This document shows positions 37,284 through 45,465 of a DNA stretch of 64,000 nucleotides, one piece after another; position 1 is the first letter of the stretch, and every line of letters starts with the position of its first letter. A program made the position numbers and the translations under genes. The stretch is from contig JACONG010000010.1 of the NCBI GenBank assembly GCA_014323865.1, positions 62,001-126,000 on the forward strand, written 5' to 3'. A model generated the notes under the pieces. It searched no databases and had not been told where the DNA came from. It was given only the letters and a program-made list of their open reading frames with translations. Source of the DNA: Rhodospirillales bacterium. GTDB lineage: Bacteria > Pseudomonadota > Alphaproteobacteria > SP197.

Positions 37284-38596
37284 CCACCGACTATCCCGAT
37301 ATCCACTACGCCCGAACACGCACCGACGATGCGCGGCGCGAACCCCTTGTCGGCCAGCACAAGGCCCAGGTCTGTGTCGTCGGCGGCGGGCTGGCCGGTC
37401 TCACCACGGCGCTCGGCCTCGCCGAGCGGGGCGTGACCGACGTGATCCTTCTCGAGGCCGAGCGGGTCGGCTGGGGGGCATCGGGCCGCAACGGCGGCTT
37501 TGTCAGCAGCTACTACGCGGCCGAGACCGAGGATCTGATCCGCAAGGTGGGGCTGGAGCACACCCGGCAACTCGTGAAGCTGAGCCAGGACGCCGTCAAT
37601 CTCGTGCGCGATCGGATCGGGCGCTACGACATTGCATGCGGGCCCAACCCGGAAGGGATCCTGAACGTCTCCTGGTACGACAATCCCGACGGGCTCAAGC
37701 GCACCACCGAGACCGAGATGCAGATGTTCGGCGAGAGCTTCGAGTACATCCCGCGGGAGCGGGTGCACGACGAATTCGCGGCGTCGGACAAGTACTTCGA
37801 CGGCCTGATGCACCACAACGCGTTCTGGTTCCATCCGCTGAACTTCTGTCTTGGTGTCGCACGGGCGGCCGAGGCGCTCGGTGTCCGCATCTGTGAGGGT
37901 ACGTCGGTCGAGTCTCTTGTCACAGACGGTCAGCCGATGCTGGTCAACACGGAGCGCGGCATGATCGAAACCGAAACGGTGGTAATGACAACGGGCGCCT
38001 ACAACACCTCGCTCGTTCCGGAACTCGGCGCAGCCTTCCAGAAGGTCGCGACCTATGTGATCGTGACCGAACCGCTCGACGGGGATCTGGTCCAGAGCGC
38101 GATCCGTTGTCACAACGCGATCTCCGACGATCGCTTCAGCCTCGACTACTACCGTCGCCTGGAGGACAACCGCATTCTGTGGGGCGGGCGTGGAACCACC
38201 CGGACGACCGAGCCCTACAACCTGTGGCGCCTGATGCGCGGCGATATGGCTCTGGTCTATCCGCAGCTTGCCAACGTCGAGATCGAGACGGCGTGGAGCG
38301 GGCTCATGAGCTTCCCGATCCACCGCATGATCCAGACCGGCGAACTGAAGCCCGGCCTCTGGTATGCCCAGGGTTTCGGCGGCCAAGGCATGGCGCAGAC
38401 GACGGTGGCGGGCGAGGCGCTTGCGGGCGCCATTGCTCAGGGCGACGACACCATCGATCTCTTCAAGCCGTTCGGGCTCAGCTGGGCCGGCGGTCCGATC
38501 GGCAAGATCTACGGCGAGGCCTACCGCGTCTATGTCAGGACCTGCGATCGCGTGACGACGGCACGCGCCCGCAAACGTGCCGGACGGGCCGCGTGA
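37274..38596 (+). CDS. FAD-dependent amine oxidase, gamma-glutamylputrescine oxidase-like (copy 1)
   Basis: 440 residues. DAO-family flavoprotein: VCVVGGGLAGLTTALGLAE (FAD motif, about 34-52), then GWGASGRNGGFVSS, HHNAFWFHPLNFCLG, and the C-terminal GFGGQGMAQTTVAGEALA. The SGRNGGF and C-terminal GxGGxGM motifs are typical of PuuB-like oxidases that act on N-substituted or polyamine-derived amines. Overlaps the reductase before it and, by 4 bases (GTGA), its paralog after it, so all three are co-translated. Confidence 0.85.
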   Translation: MPMTTDYPDIHYARTRTDDARREPLVGQHKAQVCVVGGGLAGLTTALGLAERGVTDVILLEAERVGWGASGRNGGFVSSYYAAETEDLIRKVGLEHTRQLVKLSQDAVNLVRDRIGRYDIACGPNPEGILNVSWYDNPDGLKRTTETEMQMFGESFEYIPRERVHDEFAASDKYFDGLMHHNAFWFHPLNFCLGVARAAEALGVRICEGTSVESLVTDGQPMLVNTERGMIETETVVMTTGAYNTSLVPELGAAFQKVATYVIVTEPLDGDLVQSAIRCHNAISDDRFSLDYYRRLEDNRILWGGRGTTRTTEPYNLWRLMRGDMALVYPQLANVEIETAWSGLMSFPIHRMIQTGELKPGLWYAQGFGGQGMAQTTVAGEALAGAIAQGDDTIDLFKPFGLSWAGGPIGKIYGEAYRVYVRTCDRVTTARARKRAGRAA

Positions 38597-39918
38597 GCTA
38601 TCCCCGCAGTTACTATGCCGCGACCCGGGAGAGAGCGCCGGAACGCCCGCCCCTGGTTGGCGAACATGAGGTCGACGTTCTGGTTGTCGGTGGCGGTCTC
38701 GCGGGCCTCAACACGGCCCTCGGGCTGGCCGAGAAGGGGCTGAGGATTATCCTGATCGAGGCGGAGAGCGTCGGGTTCGGTGCCTCGGGGCGGAATGGCG
38801 GCTTCGTCGGTCACGGCTACTCGCGCGACGCCGAGTGGCTGGCCGGGCGTCTTGGACTCGACCACGCCCGATCGCTCCATGGCCTGACCCGGGAAGCTCT
38901 GGCACTGATCAAGGACCGTATCGAACGTCATGCCATCGCCTGCGGTCCCAACACACACGGTATGCTGGTCGCCTCGTGGACCGACAGTCCGGACGTCCTG
39001 AAGCGGCACGCCGAGACCATGCGCGAGAACTTCGGCGTCGATCTCGGTTTCGTCGAACGCGAGCGACTTGCCGAGGAGTTTGCCGACTCGCCGCACTACT
39101 TCGATGGCCTGCTCAACAACGATGCGTTCCAGTTCCATCCGTTGAACTACTGCCTCGGCATCGCCGCGGCCGCCGAAGCGGCCGGCGCACGGATCTGCGA
39201 AGGCACGCCACTCGTTTTCCTTGAGATCGAAGGCGCCAGGAAACAGGCCACAACGCCGTGCGCCTTCATTCGGGCACGGCATATCGTGCTGGCCTGTGGC
39301 GGTTACGGCAGAGGCATCCTTCCCGAGGTCTCCGGTGCGGTCCTGCCTGTGGCGACCTATGTGATGGCGACCACGCCGGTCTCCGAGAACGCCCTGGCCG
39401 GAGCAATCCGGCAGCGCATCTGCATTGGCGACACCCGCATGGCGGGCGACTACTACCGCGCCCTGCCGGACGGCCGGATTTTGTGGGGCGGTCGCATGAC
39501 CTCGCGGGTCGGTGAGCCGCCGCGCCTGGCACGCTCCATGCTTGCGGACCTGGTCAAGGTCTATCCACAGCTCGACGGACACGCATGGTTCGAGACCGCA
39601 TGGATGGGAACCATGAGTTACGCGCGCCATCGGATGCCCCAGATCGGGCGCTTGCGCGATGGCGTCTGGTATGCGCAGGCCTTCGGCGGGAGCGGAATGG
39701 GAACGACGACCGTGGCGGGCGAGCTGCTCGCGTCAGCCATAACTGACGGCGACGACCGGTTCCGCCTGTTCGAGCCCTTCGGTCTGGAATGGGCCGGTGG
39801 TCCGGTCGGGCGCATGGCTGCGCAGGCGACCTACTGGACCTATCAGTTGCGCGATTGGGCCGACAGCCGCCGGGATCGCAAGAAACGTGCGTCAGCCGCC
39901 GTCGAAGAGGCCGCGTAG
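38593..39918 (+). CDS. FAD-dependent amine oxidase, gamma-glutamylputrescine oxidase-like (copy 2)
   Basis: 441 residues from GTG 38593; the frame is open much further upstream but that part lies inside copy 1. Same architecture as copy 1: VLVVGGGLAGLNTALGLAEK, GFGASGRNGGFVGH, NNDAFQFHPLNYCLG, QAFGGSGMGTTTVAGELLA. The two are clear tandem paralogs, with matching order of every motif but many substitutions, so the duplication is old. The last 27 bases overlap the convergent SLOG-type gene. Confidence 0.85.
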   Translation: MSYPRSYYAATRERAPERPPLVGEHEVDVLVVGGGLAGLNTALGLAEKGLRIILIEAESVGFGASGRNGGFVGHGYSRDAEWLAGRLGLDHARSLHGLTREALALIKDRIERHAIACGPNTHGMLVASWTDSPDVLKRHAETMRENFGVDLGFVERERLAEEFADSPHYFDGLLNNDAFQFHPLNYCLGIAAAAEAAGARICEGTPLVFLEIEGARKQATTPCAFIRARHIVLACGGYGRGILPEVSGAVLPVATYVMATTPVSENALAGAIRQRICIGDTRMAGDYYRALPDGRILWGGRMTSRVGEPPRLARSMLADLVKVYPQLDGHAWFETAWMGTMSYARHRMPQIGRLRDGVWYAQAFGGSGMGTTTVAGELLASAITDGDDRFRLFEPFGLEWAGGPVGRMAAQATYWTYQLRDWADSRRDRKKRASAAVEEAA

Positions 39919-40482
39919 CAGTCGCTCCGTTGCGGCATAGGGCAGGTCGCCGGAGCTTTCGCGCGGTCCCGCGATGTTGAGAACCGCAATATCGTTGGCC
40001 TCAAGCCAGGTTCGAAGTGTGGCGCGCCATTCGTCATCGTCGGGATGCACGACAAGGCAGGGCTTTCCGCGTGTGCGTGCCAGACTTTCCGTCGCTGCCG
40101 TGCCCCCGGACAGCGGCGGGCGAGCCACGATCAGCGTGCCGTCGCTGTCACGCACGTTCCATTCGGTGCGTTGGATGTACTGCCGTCTGGGCGTTTCGGT
40201 GAGCGGATAGCGCATGTCGAGCACCCCGTCCTCGGCCATGCGTCCCCGGGGACACCACCCGCCGCACGCAATCCCCAGATCGAGCGCGACATCAAGCGCC
40301 GCCCGATCGGCGCCGGTCTGGCCGCCCGAGACGATCTTTCTGACGAATACCGGAACGGTGAGGCCTAGAGCAGGATCAGGGCCATCAGGATCAGAACGAC
40401 GATGCTGGCGATGGCCGAGACCACCGTCAGACGCATGACACCCTTGTAGGTGCTCAGATGCGAATCGTCGGAACGTTCCCAA
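39892..40482 (-). CDS. Putative molybdenum-carrier/SLOG-type nucleotide-binding protein
   Basis: Up to 196 residues from ATG 40482, but the family-like core begins only near 40340 with VRKIVSGGQTGADRAALD, then DLGIACGGWCPRGRMAEDG, YPLTETPRRQYIQRTEWNV and SDGTLIVARPPLSGGT. This matches the putative molybdenum carrier family (Rossmann-like, related to SLOG). No ATG, GTG or TTG exists between 40482 and the core; the first 40 residues overlap the oxidase subunit IV gene in another frame. The true start may be non-canonical or coupled to that gene's stop at 40365. Confidence 0.75.
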   Translation of the reverse strand: MGTFRRFASEHLQGCHASDGGLGHRQHRRSDPDGPDPALGLTVPVFVRKIVSGGQTGADRAALDVALDLGIACGGWCPRGRMAEDGVLDMRYPLTETPRRQYIQRTEWNVRDSDGTLIVARPPLSGGTAATESLARTRGKPCLVVHPDDDEWRATLRTWLEANDIAVLNIAGPRESSGDLPYAATERLLRGLFDGG

Positions 40483-40502
40483 TCAGGGATCACTTCGGAC
40501 AT
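40365..40502 (-). CDS. aa3-type cytochrome c oxidase subunit IV-like small membrane protein
   Basis: 45 residues from ATG 40502, preceded by GAGGGGCAA. Short polar N-terminus (SEVIPDWERSDDSHLSTYKG), then one membrane helix (VVSAIASIVVLILMALILL). The HLSTYKGVMRLTVVSAIASI pattern matches the bacterial aa3-type oxidase subunit IV family, a one-helix accessory subunit. No other oxidase gene is nearby. Too short for many gene finders. Confidence 0.75.
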   Translation of the reverse strand: MSEVIPDWERSDDSHLSTYKGVMRLTVVSAIASIVVLILMALILL

Positions 40503-40526
40503 TTGCCCCTCGCTCTCATAAACCAA

Positions 40527-40559
40527 CCCAATGCTGGCCCAATGCTGGCCCAATGCTGG
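40527..40559. repeat. Three tandem copies of an 11-bp unit
   Basis: CCCAATGCTGG is repeated exactly at 40527-40537, 40538-40548 and 40549-40559, in the divergent region between the oxidase subunit IV-like gene and the mechanosensitive channel. Confidence 0.9.
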
Positions 40560-40702
40560 CGCGATTATAGGCGATCGGGACGGCTGCTGTGAAGGAGCAA
40601 TCAGCGGTTCGGCTCGAACCGTTCGGCCAGCAGGTCGGCGATGTCCTTCTGGTGCGGGACTTCTTGCCTTGTCCCATGCCCTATGATGACATCCGGGCAG
40701 CC

Positions 40703-42922
40703 ATGTCGACATCATCGTTTCTCTCCCGATTCCTGACCCTTGTGCTCGTCGTGTCGGTTCTGGCGGCGCCGGGAGCGTTTGCCCAGGACGAACCGACGTC
40801 CGATCCTGCGGCCGAAACGACGGTTCCGACCGCCGAGGAGCTTGATGCCCTGATTGCGACGCTGGAGGACGACGCGTCGCGCCAGGCCTTCATCTACAAC
40901 CTGCAAACCCTCGCCGATGCACAGCGGCAGGTCGACCCGGCCGAAGACGCCGTTGTGGAGGGGCTTGTCGCGCGTCTCTCCCGGGAAATCGCCGCGCTCG
41001 ACGATTGGCTGACATTGCTCTTTGCCGAGCTCGACGACGGCAGCGCCATGGCAGCCTGGTTCGTCGAGCGGGCGGCCGACGGCGACTTCCAGGGACTGCT
41101 GCTGGAGGCGGCGTGGCAGGTGGTCCTGACATTGGGGCTGGCCGGCCTTGCCATGTTCCTGATCGGACGCCTGGTGAACGCGCACCTGCGCGCACTTCGG
41201 CAGCGCGAATCGGTCGGCTGGTTCGAGCGACCGCTGATCGCATTGGGGCGGCTCGGCCTGCGGATCATCCCGATCGGTGCCTTCGTCGGTGTCGCCTGTG
41301 TCGTGATGCTGGTCGGCGAGTTCGGCGATCTGGCGCGTATCGTCTTGCTCGCGGCGGTGAATGCCATCGCGCTCACACGCACGGTCGTTGTGATCGCCCG
41401 CACCATCTTGGCACCGCTCTCGCCGCAGCTCAGGGCTGTGCCGCTGAGCGACAGGCAGGCAGCCTATCTGTACGTCTGGTTGCGGCGCTTCGTCATCATT
41501 TCGGTCTATGGTGCCATCGGCGTCGGGCTGCTGGCGTCGCTCGGGCTGCCCGATTCGAGTGTCATGCTGCTGCGCCGCATCGTCGGACTCGTGCTGCTGC
41601 TGCTCGTGATCGTCATGATCCTGCAGAGCAGGGAGGCGGTGGCGACGTGGATCCGCGACCATCCGCGCGACGGCAGCGGCCGAATGCTGCGCCATCGCCT
41701 GGCCGACATCTGGCACATCCTGGCGATGATCGCCGTGGTCATGCTCTTTGCCGTCTGGGCGTTCCGTGTCGAGAACGGCTTCCACTATCTGCTGCGCGCC
41801 TTTGGCGTAACTGGGCTTGCGATCTTCGGCGCCCTTTTGGCCACCACAGTGATGCGTCACGGCATCGACCAACTGTTCAGCGTCGGAAGCGACATCGCGG
41901 AGCGCTTCCCGGGCCTTGAGCGACGCAGCAACCGCTACGTTCACATCGCAGGATGGCTGTTGAGCGGTACAGTCTGGTTCCTGGCCGCCATCATCATTCT
42001 CGAGGCATGGGGTCTTGAAGCCGGCGTGCTCCTGGTTTCCGACGAAGGTCTCGATCTTCTCGGCAGGATCGCCGCCGTGCTGGTCATCGGTCTTGTTGCC
42101 GTCGTCGCCTGGGAACTGGGCGACGGCGCAATTTCAAGCTACATGCGGCGCAGTCAGGAATCGGCGCTCAGTCCGCGCCTGAAGACACTCCTGCCTTTGA
42201 TTCGCAATGTCCTTGTGGTCGTGATCGCGACGATAGCGGTGATTACGGTGCTGGCCGAGATCGGCCTCGACATAGCGCCACTGCTGGCGGGTGCGGGTGT
42301 GGTCGGTCTCGCCATCGGCTTCGGCGCCCAGGCGCTTGTCAAGGACGTCATCACCGGCGCCTTCATCCTCTTTGAGGACCAGTTCTCGGTCGGTGACTGG
42401 ATCGATGCCGGTGGCAAGATGGGCGGAGTCGAGAGCATCTCGATCCGTACCGTGAAGATGCGCGACATCGACGGCTACGTGCATACCGTGCCCTATGGTG
42501 AGATCACGGCGCTGACGAACATGATGCGCGACTTCGGCTTTGCGGTGATCGATATCGGCATCGCTTATCAGGAGAACACCGACACCGTTATTGAGGTGAT
42601 CAAGGAGGTCGACGCCGAAGCACGCAAGGATGCCGAGGTTGCCGAAAAGCTGTCGGGCGAACTGGAAGTCCTGGGTGTCAATGAACTGGGTGATTCGTCG
42701 GTCACGGTCCGGGTTCGTGTGAAGACGCTGGCGGGCTACCAATGGGGCGTGCGCCGCGAGTACCTGCGCCGCATCAAGCTGAAGTTCGACGAGGTCGGGA
42801 TCGAGATTCCGTTCCCGCACATGACCGTCTACTTCGGAGAAATCCGGAGTGGAACGACACCGCCGGCCGTGGTCCGGATCGATGCCAAGGATCCCGCACC
42901 GGCCGAGATCGCGGGCTCCTGA
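40703..42922 (+). CDS. Large MscS-family mechanosensitive ion channel
   Basis: 739 residues from ATG 40703, where a signal peptide starts (FLTLVLVVSVLAAPGAFA); an ATG at 40676 is the alternative. A periplasmic Glu/Asp-rich domain (about 25-130) precedes some ten membrane helices. The pore-lining helix and beta domain are PLLAGAGVVGLAIGFGAQAL and KDVITGAFILFEDQFSVGDW at about 527-570, followed by the C-terminal MscS domain. Similar in layout to YbiO/YjeP-size channels that release solutes on hypo-osmotic shock. Confidence 0.9.
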   Translation: MSTSSFLSRFLTLVLVVSVLAAPGAFAQDEPTSDPAAETTVPTAEELDALIATLEDDASRQAFIYNLQTLADAQRQVDPAEDAVVEGLVARLSREIAALDDWLTLLFAELDDGSAMAAWFVERAADGDFQGLLLEAAWQVVLTLGLAGLAMFLIGRLVNAHLRALRQRESVGWFERPLIALGRLGLRIIPIGAFVGVACVVMLVGEFGDLARIVLLAAVNAIALTRTVVVIARTILAPLSPQLRAVPLSDRQAAYLYVWLRRFVIISVYGAIGVGLLASLGLPDSSVMLLRRIVGLVLLLLVIVMILQSREAVATWIRDHPRDGSGRMLRHRLADIWHILAMIAVVMLFAVWAFRVENGFHYLLRAFGVTGLAIFGALLATTVMRHGIDQLFSVGSDIAERFPGLERRSNRYVHIAGWLLSGTVWFLAAIIILEAWGLEAGVLLVSDEGLDLLGRIAAVLVIGLVAVVAWELGDGAISSYMRRSQESALSPRLKTLLPLIRNVLVVVIATIAVITVLAEIGLDIAPLLAGAGVVGLAIGFGAQALVKDVITGAFILFEDQFSVGDWIDAGGKMGGVESISIRTVKMRDIDGYVHTVPYGEITALTNMMRDFGFAVIDIGIAYQENTDTVIEVIKEVDAEARKDAEVAEKLSGELEVLGVNELGDSSVTVRVRVKTLAGYQWGVRREYLRRIKLKFDEVGIEIPFPHMTVYFGEIRSGTTPPAVVRIDAKDPAPAEIAGS

Positions 42923-42950
42923 TCACACCCAAGGAATTGGCCTGTGCTGA

Positions 42951-42978
42951 TTGACATTTGTTTGGTTCACGACATTCT
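42951..42978 (+). promoter_or_regulatory. Candidate promoter of the GlxA-type regulator operon
   Basis: TTGACA at 42951-42956, a 16-base spacer and CATTCT at 42973-42978, 31 bases before the ATG at 43010. The -35 is perfect; the -10 is weak. Confidence 0.4.
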
Positions 42979-43009
42979 GGTGTCGAAAATGACAAGATGA
43001 GGGTCGGGC

Positions 43010-43957
43010 ATGGCTCCTGGCACCTTCACGTTCTACCTGGTACCCAATTTCTCGATGATGGCCTTCACCGCCGCTGTCGAGCCCTTGCGTTCGGCTAATC
43101 GCATGAGCGGGTCGCGGCTCTACGACTGGCAGGTGGTCTCGCGTGACGGCCAGCCGGTCGTTGCGAGCAACGGGCTCGCGGTGGTTGCCCAGCACAGCAT
43201 CGAATCCGTGACCAGCTGCGACACGCTGCTGATCTGCGCCGGCATCGACGCCCACCGCTACGAGGACCGGCCGACCATGGCCTGGCTACGCAGGATTGCG
43301 CGTCAGGGTGGTGTCGTCGGCGCACTCTGCACGGGAACGCACCTTTTGGCGCGGGCGGGCCTGCTCGGGGGATACCGCTGCACCATCCACTGGGAAGACA
43401 TCGAAGGTTTCGTTGAGGAGCATCCGGATCTTGAGGTCACCGACGACATCTTCGAGATCGACCGCAATCGCGTCACCTGTTCGGGTGGTACCGCCGCACT
43501 CGATCTCATGCTGCACATGATCACCCTGCAGCACGGTGCCGAGCTCGCCGGCAAGGTCTCCGAACAGTTCATCCACGAGCGCATCCGCGAATCCCATGAT
43601 CACCAGCGCATGGCCCTGCAGTCACGCGTCGGCGTGAGCGATCCCAAACTGCTGGCGGCGATCGGTGAGATGGAATCGAACCTTGAAGAACCGTTGCCGC
43701 TGCCCGACATCGCCGACTCCGTTGGATTGTCGACTCGCCAGCTCGAGCGCCTTTTCAAGAAGCACCTGGGCCGCACGCCGTCGCGCTACTACCGCGAACT
43801 GCGCCTGCACCATGCCCGCCTGATGCTGATGCAGGGGTCGGCATCGATCCTGTCGATCGCTCTGGCCGCGGGGTTCGTCTCGGCCTCCCACTTCAGCCGC
43901 CGCTACCGCGAATACTTCGGCCGCACCCCCCGCGAGGAGCGGCGCGGGGCGTCATGA
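43010..43957 (+). CDS. GlxA-family transcriptional regulator
   Basis: 315 residues. N-terminal DJ-1/PfpI-like amidotransferase domain (about 5-190; FYLVPNFSMMAFTAAVEPLR, with the nucleophile-elbow-like GALCTGTHLLARAG and HWEDIEGFVE) and C-terminal AraC helix-turn-helix (about 215-312; IADSVGLSTRQLERLFKKH and AAGFVSASHFSRRYREYFGR). Homologues such as GbdR and CdhR activate glycine betaine, carnitine or dimethylglycine catabolism, which is suggestive given the genes from 45466 on. Overlaps the next gene by 4 bases. Confidence 0.88.
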   Translation: MAPGTFTFYLVPNFSMMAFTAAVEPLRSANRMSGSRLYDWQVVSRDGQPVVASNGLAVVAQHSIESVTSCDTLLICAGIDAHRYEDRPTMAWLRRIARQGGVVGALCTGTHLLARAGLLGGYRCTIHWEDIEGFVEEHPDLEVTDDIFEIDRNRVTCSGGTAALDLMLHMITLQHGAELAGKVSEQFIHERIRESHDHQRMALQSRVGVSDPKLLAAIGEMESNLEEPLPLPDIADSVGLSTRQLERLFKKHLGRTPSRYYRELRLHHARLMLMQGSASILSIALAAGFVSASHFSRRYREYFGRTPREERRGAS

Positions 43958-44976
43958 GCTCTGGCCCAGGCAAGACTCCGACAATCCATGACCGTGTGCG
44001 CGCCTGTTTGATCGGTGGCGCGGTCGGTGACGCTTTCGGCTTCGAAATCGAGTTCGATCGATTGTCGGAAATCCGAAACCGATTTGGTCCCTGCGGAATC
44101 ACCGAGCCTGTCTTCCATCGCGGCCACCTCATTGTCTCCGACGATACGCAGATGACCTTGTTTACGCTTGAAGGTCTCTTGCGTTGCCCTCCCAACCGGA
44201 ACGTCCCGGACTCCGTCCTCCATTCGGTCAACGAGGCTTATCTCGACTGGTATCAAACACAGCAACCGAACACGTCCCGACCGTTCGCTGGAGCCCTCGC
44301 GAGGGATGAGATTCTTCATGTTCGGCGCGCGCCGGGCATCACATGCCTCTCAGCGCTCCGAAACGGCGGTATGGGATCGCCCGCCTCACCGCGGAACGAC
44401 AGCAAGGGATGCGGCGGTGTCATGCGTGTCGCACCGGTAGCGTTCTGGTCGGACATCGATCAGGACAACCTCTTCGATCTCGCGTCTCGGACAGCCGCAC
44501 TCACTCATGGCCATCCGTGCGGATACCTGTCGGCAGGAGCGATGGCGACGATGATTGCCGGACTCATTCGCGGCATGACCTACGACGACGTGTCTGAGCG
44601 CATGTTGACCCTTCTTGAGCAAGAAGAAGACGGTCTTGAGACAGTACAAGCAATCCGCGCTGCCCGAAGTGCTGCGTCTTCACCACGGCGCGCCGACGAC
44701 AAAGCAATCCAGGCGCTCGGCGAGGGGTGGGTTGGTGAAGAGGCGCTCGCCATCGCACTCTATGCCGTCCTTGTGGCGAAGGATTTCAAGGAGGCGTTGC
44801 GCGTTTCTGCGAACCACGATGGCGACAGCGACAGCACGGCGAGCATCGCCGGTCAGCTTTGGGGAGCGGCCTACGGCTTCGAAGGTATGCCGGCCGATTG
44901 GGCCAAGCGTCTCGATGTTCGCCACCTCATCGACGAACTTCTTAAGCAGTGGTCCGAGCAGGGGACCGGATCCTGA
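43954..44976 (+). CDS. ADP-ribosylglycohydrolase family protein
   Basis: 340 residues. DraG-like all-helical fold with the magnesium-binding motifs: GGAVGDAFGFEIEF near 18-31, SDDTQMTLFTLEGLL starting at Ser62 (metal-binding Asp63/Asp64 and Thr65), and HDGDSDSTASIAGQLWG around Asp289/Asp291. Family members remove ADP-ribose from proteins or small molecules. It is translationally coupled to the GlxA-type regulator; no ADP-ribosyltransferase gene is visible nearby. Confidence 0.88.
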   Translation: MSSGPGKTPTIHDRVRACLIGGAVGDAFGFEIEFDRLSEIRNRFGPCGITEPVFHRGHLIVSDDTQMTLFTLEGLLRCPPNRNVPDSVLHSVNEAYLDWYQTQQPNTSRPFAGALARDEILHVRRAPGITCLSALRNGGMGSPASPRNDSKGCGGVMRVAPVAFWSDIDQDNLFDLASRTAALTHGHPCGYLSAGAMATMIAGLIRGMTYDDVSERMLTLLEQEEDGLETVQAIRAARSAASSPRRADDKAIQALGEGWVGEEALAIALYAVLVAKDFKEALRVSANHDGDSDSTASIAGQLWGAAYGFEGMPADWAKRLDVRHLIDELLKQWSEQGTGS

Positions 44977-44979
44977 AGA

Positions 44980-45436
44980 TCAACGGAACATGTCCTGCGG
45001 GTTGCCCATTTCGTTGTAGCCGGGCACGCCGGTGCCGTGGTGGACGTGCCAGCCGAGGATCTGCTGGGCGCGTTTGGGCAGGGTCTTCACCACATCGGCC
45101 GGCAGGTTGAGATCGTGGTTCTCGACCGGCCGCAGCCAGCCCCTCGCAGTCGGAGATCGAGAGGCCACGGAGGATATAGGTCGCGGTGCTTGTGCCGCCG
45201 ATGTAAATGGTCTCGCCGGTGAAGATCGCGCCCGTGCCCGCCGGCATCTCCGTCGGAACGATGTCCCCGGGCTCGGCCATCTTCGCCCTTGTTCCAGATA
45301 TGGCTGCCCGGAATGATCAGCGTGGCGCCGTTTTCGGCCATGTCGTCGGTCAGCGCGATCGTCGCGTTCACGCAGAGATTGCCGAGGCTCCGGAGCGGTG
45401 TGGGCCAGGAGTTATCGGTGTGAAGGCGCTGGGCCG
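44980..45436 (-). pseudogene. Phytanoyl-CoA dioxygenase family remnant with two frameshifts
   Basis: Three minus-strand frames join into one protein: HTDNSWPTPLRSLGNLCVN and NGATLIIPGSHIWNKGED (about 45430-45285), then DIVPTEMPAGTGAIFTGETI and TATYILRGLSISDCEGL (45268-45140), then DLNLPADVVKTLPKRAQQ and HHGTGVPGYNEMGN up to the stop at 44980. The iron-binding HTD and the later region are recognisable, but the N-terminal third is missing and the frame breaks twice. Not functional as it stands. Confidence 0.85.
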
Positions 45437-45465
45437 CTTGTCCGGGATGAGACGGCGGTGGGTGC

